DNA of 6,372 nt from an uncultured Lachnospiraceae bacterium (GTDB lineage: Bacteria > Bacillota_A > Clostridia > Lachnospirales > Lachnospiraceae): positions 1 through 6,372 of the forward strand of contig CAMKAA010000059.1 of NCBI GenBank assembly GCA_946410365.1, written 5' to 3'. Below the pieces are notes generated by a model. It was given only the letters and a program-made list of their open reading frames with translations. It ran no database searches and was not told where the DNA came from. Made by a program: the position numbers and the translations under genes. Shown one piece after another: positions 5,350-6,372 of the stretch; within the stretch, counting starts at the first letter, position 1, and every line of letters starts with the position of its first letter.

Positions 5350-6372
<1,023 letters not shown>

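Overview
The window looks like Firmicutes DNA of the class Clostridia, probably Lachnospiraceae-like and gut or rumen associated. The evidence is strong GGAGG-type ribosome binding sites, moderately AT-rich intergenic DNA, and a RepA_N replication initiator whose C-terminal half resembles DUF6017. This placement is inference from gene families, not from a database search. All protein genes lie on the minus strand.

Layout, in the direction of transcription (right to left). The right edge holds the C-terminal two thirds of class II lysyl-tRNA synthetase (5350-6372, cut by the window edge). A 272-base leader follows, with three GTACAT-type repeats, a TATAAT box inside an imperfect palindrome, and an 18-bp hairpin ending in a T-tract. 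Next comes a compact plasmid-type maintenance operon: parA (4241-5077), parB (3376-4251, overlapping parA by 11 bases), repA (2318-3346), an unrecognised 153-aa gene (1797-2258) and a 55-aa two-helix membrane peptide (1589-1756). A GC-rich hairpin at 1484-1516 probably ends this operon. At the left edge is the first 233 codons of a tyrosine recombinase (1-701, cut by the edge).

Two kinds of cis-acting DNA are embedded in the maintenance genes. Inside repA lie five complete 23-bp iterons plus flanking partial copies; this is where RepA_N plasmids keep their replication origin. Inside parA are two copies of the palindrome CGACAATTTGTCG, 42-43 bp apart, a plausible centromere (parS) for the ParA/ParB pair.

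The most interesting part is roughly 750-1457. It has no credible protein gene but is packed with stable, closely spaced stem-loops. These include a 61-nt arm with an 11-bp perfect outer stem and a GC palindrome at its tip. Several stems gain extra pairs as G-U wobbles only when read on the plus strand. I interpret it as a large structured non-coding RNA of about 650-700 nt, transcribed divergently from the recombinase. Large ornate RNAs (ROOL, GOLLD, OLE) are known, and at least one very abundant long RNA is known from a repA-type megaplasmid, so an RNA of this kind beside a RepA_N/ParAB module fits. Whether it belongs to a known class cannot be decided here.

An essential translation gene beside a plasmid replicon suggests a chromid, a replicon integrated beside lysS, or an assembly join.
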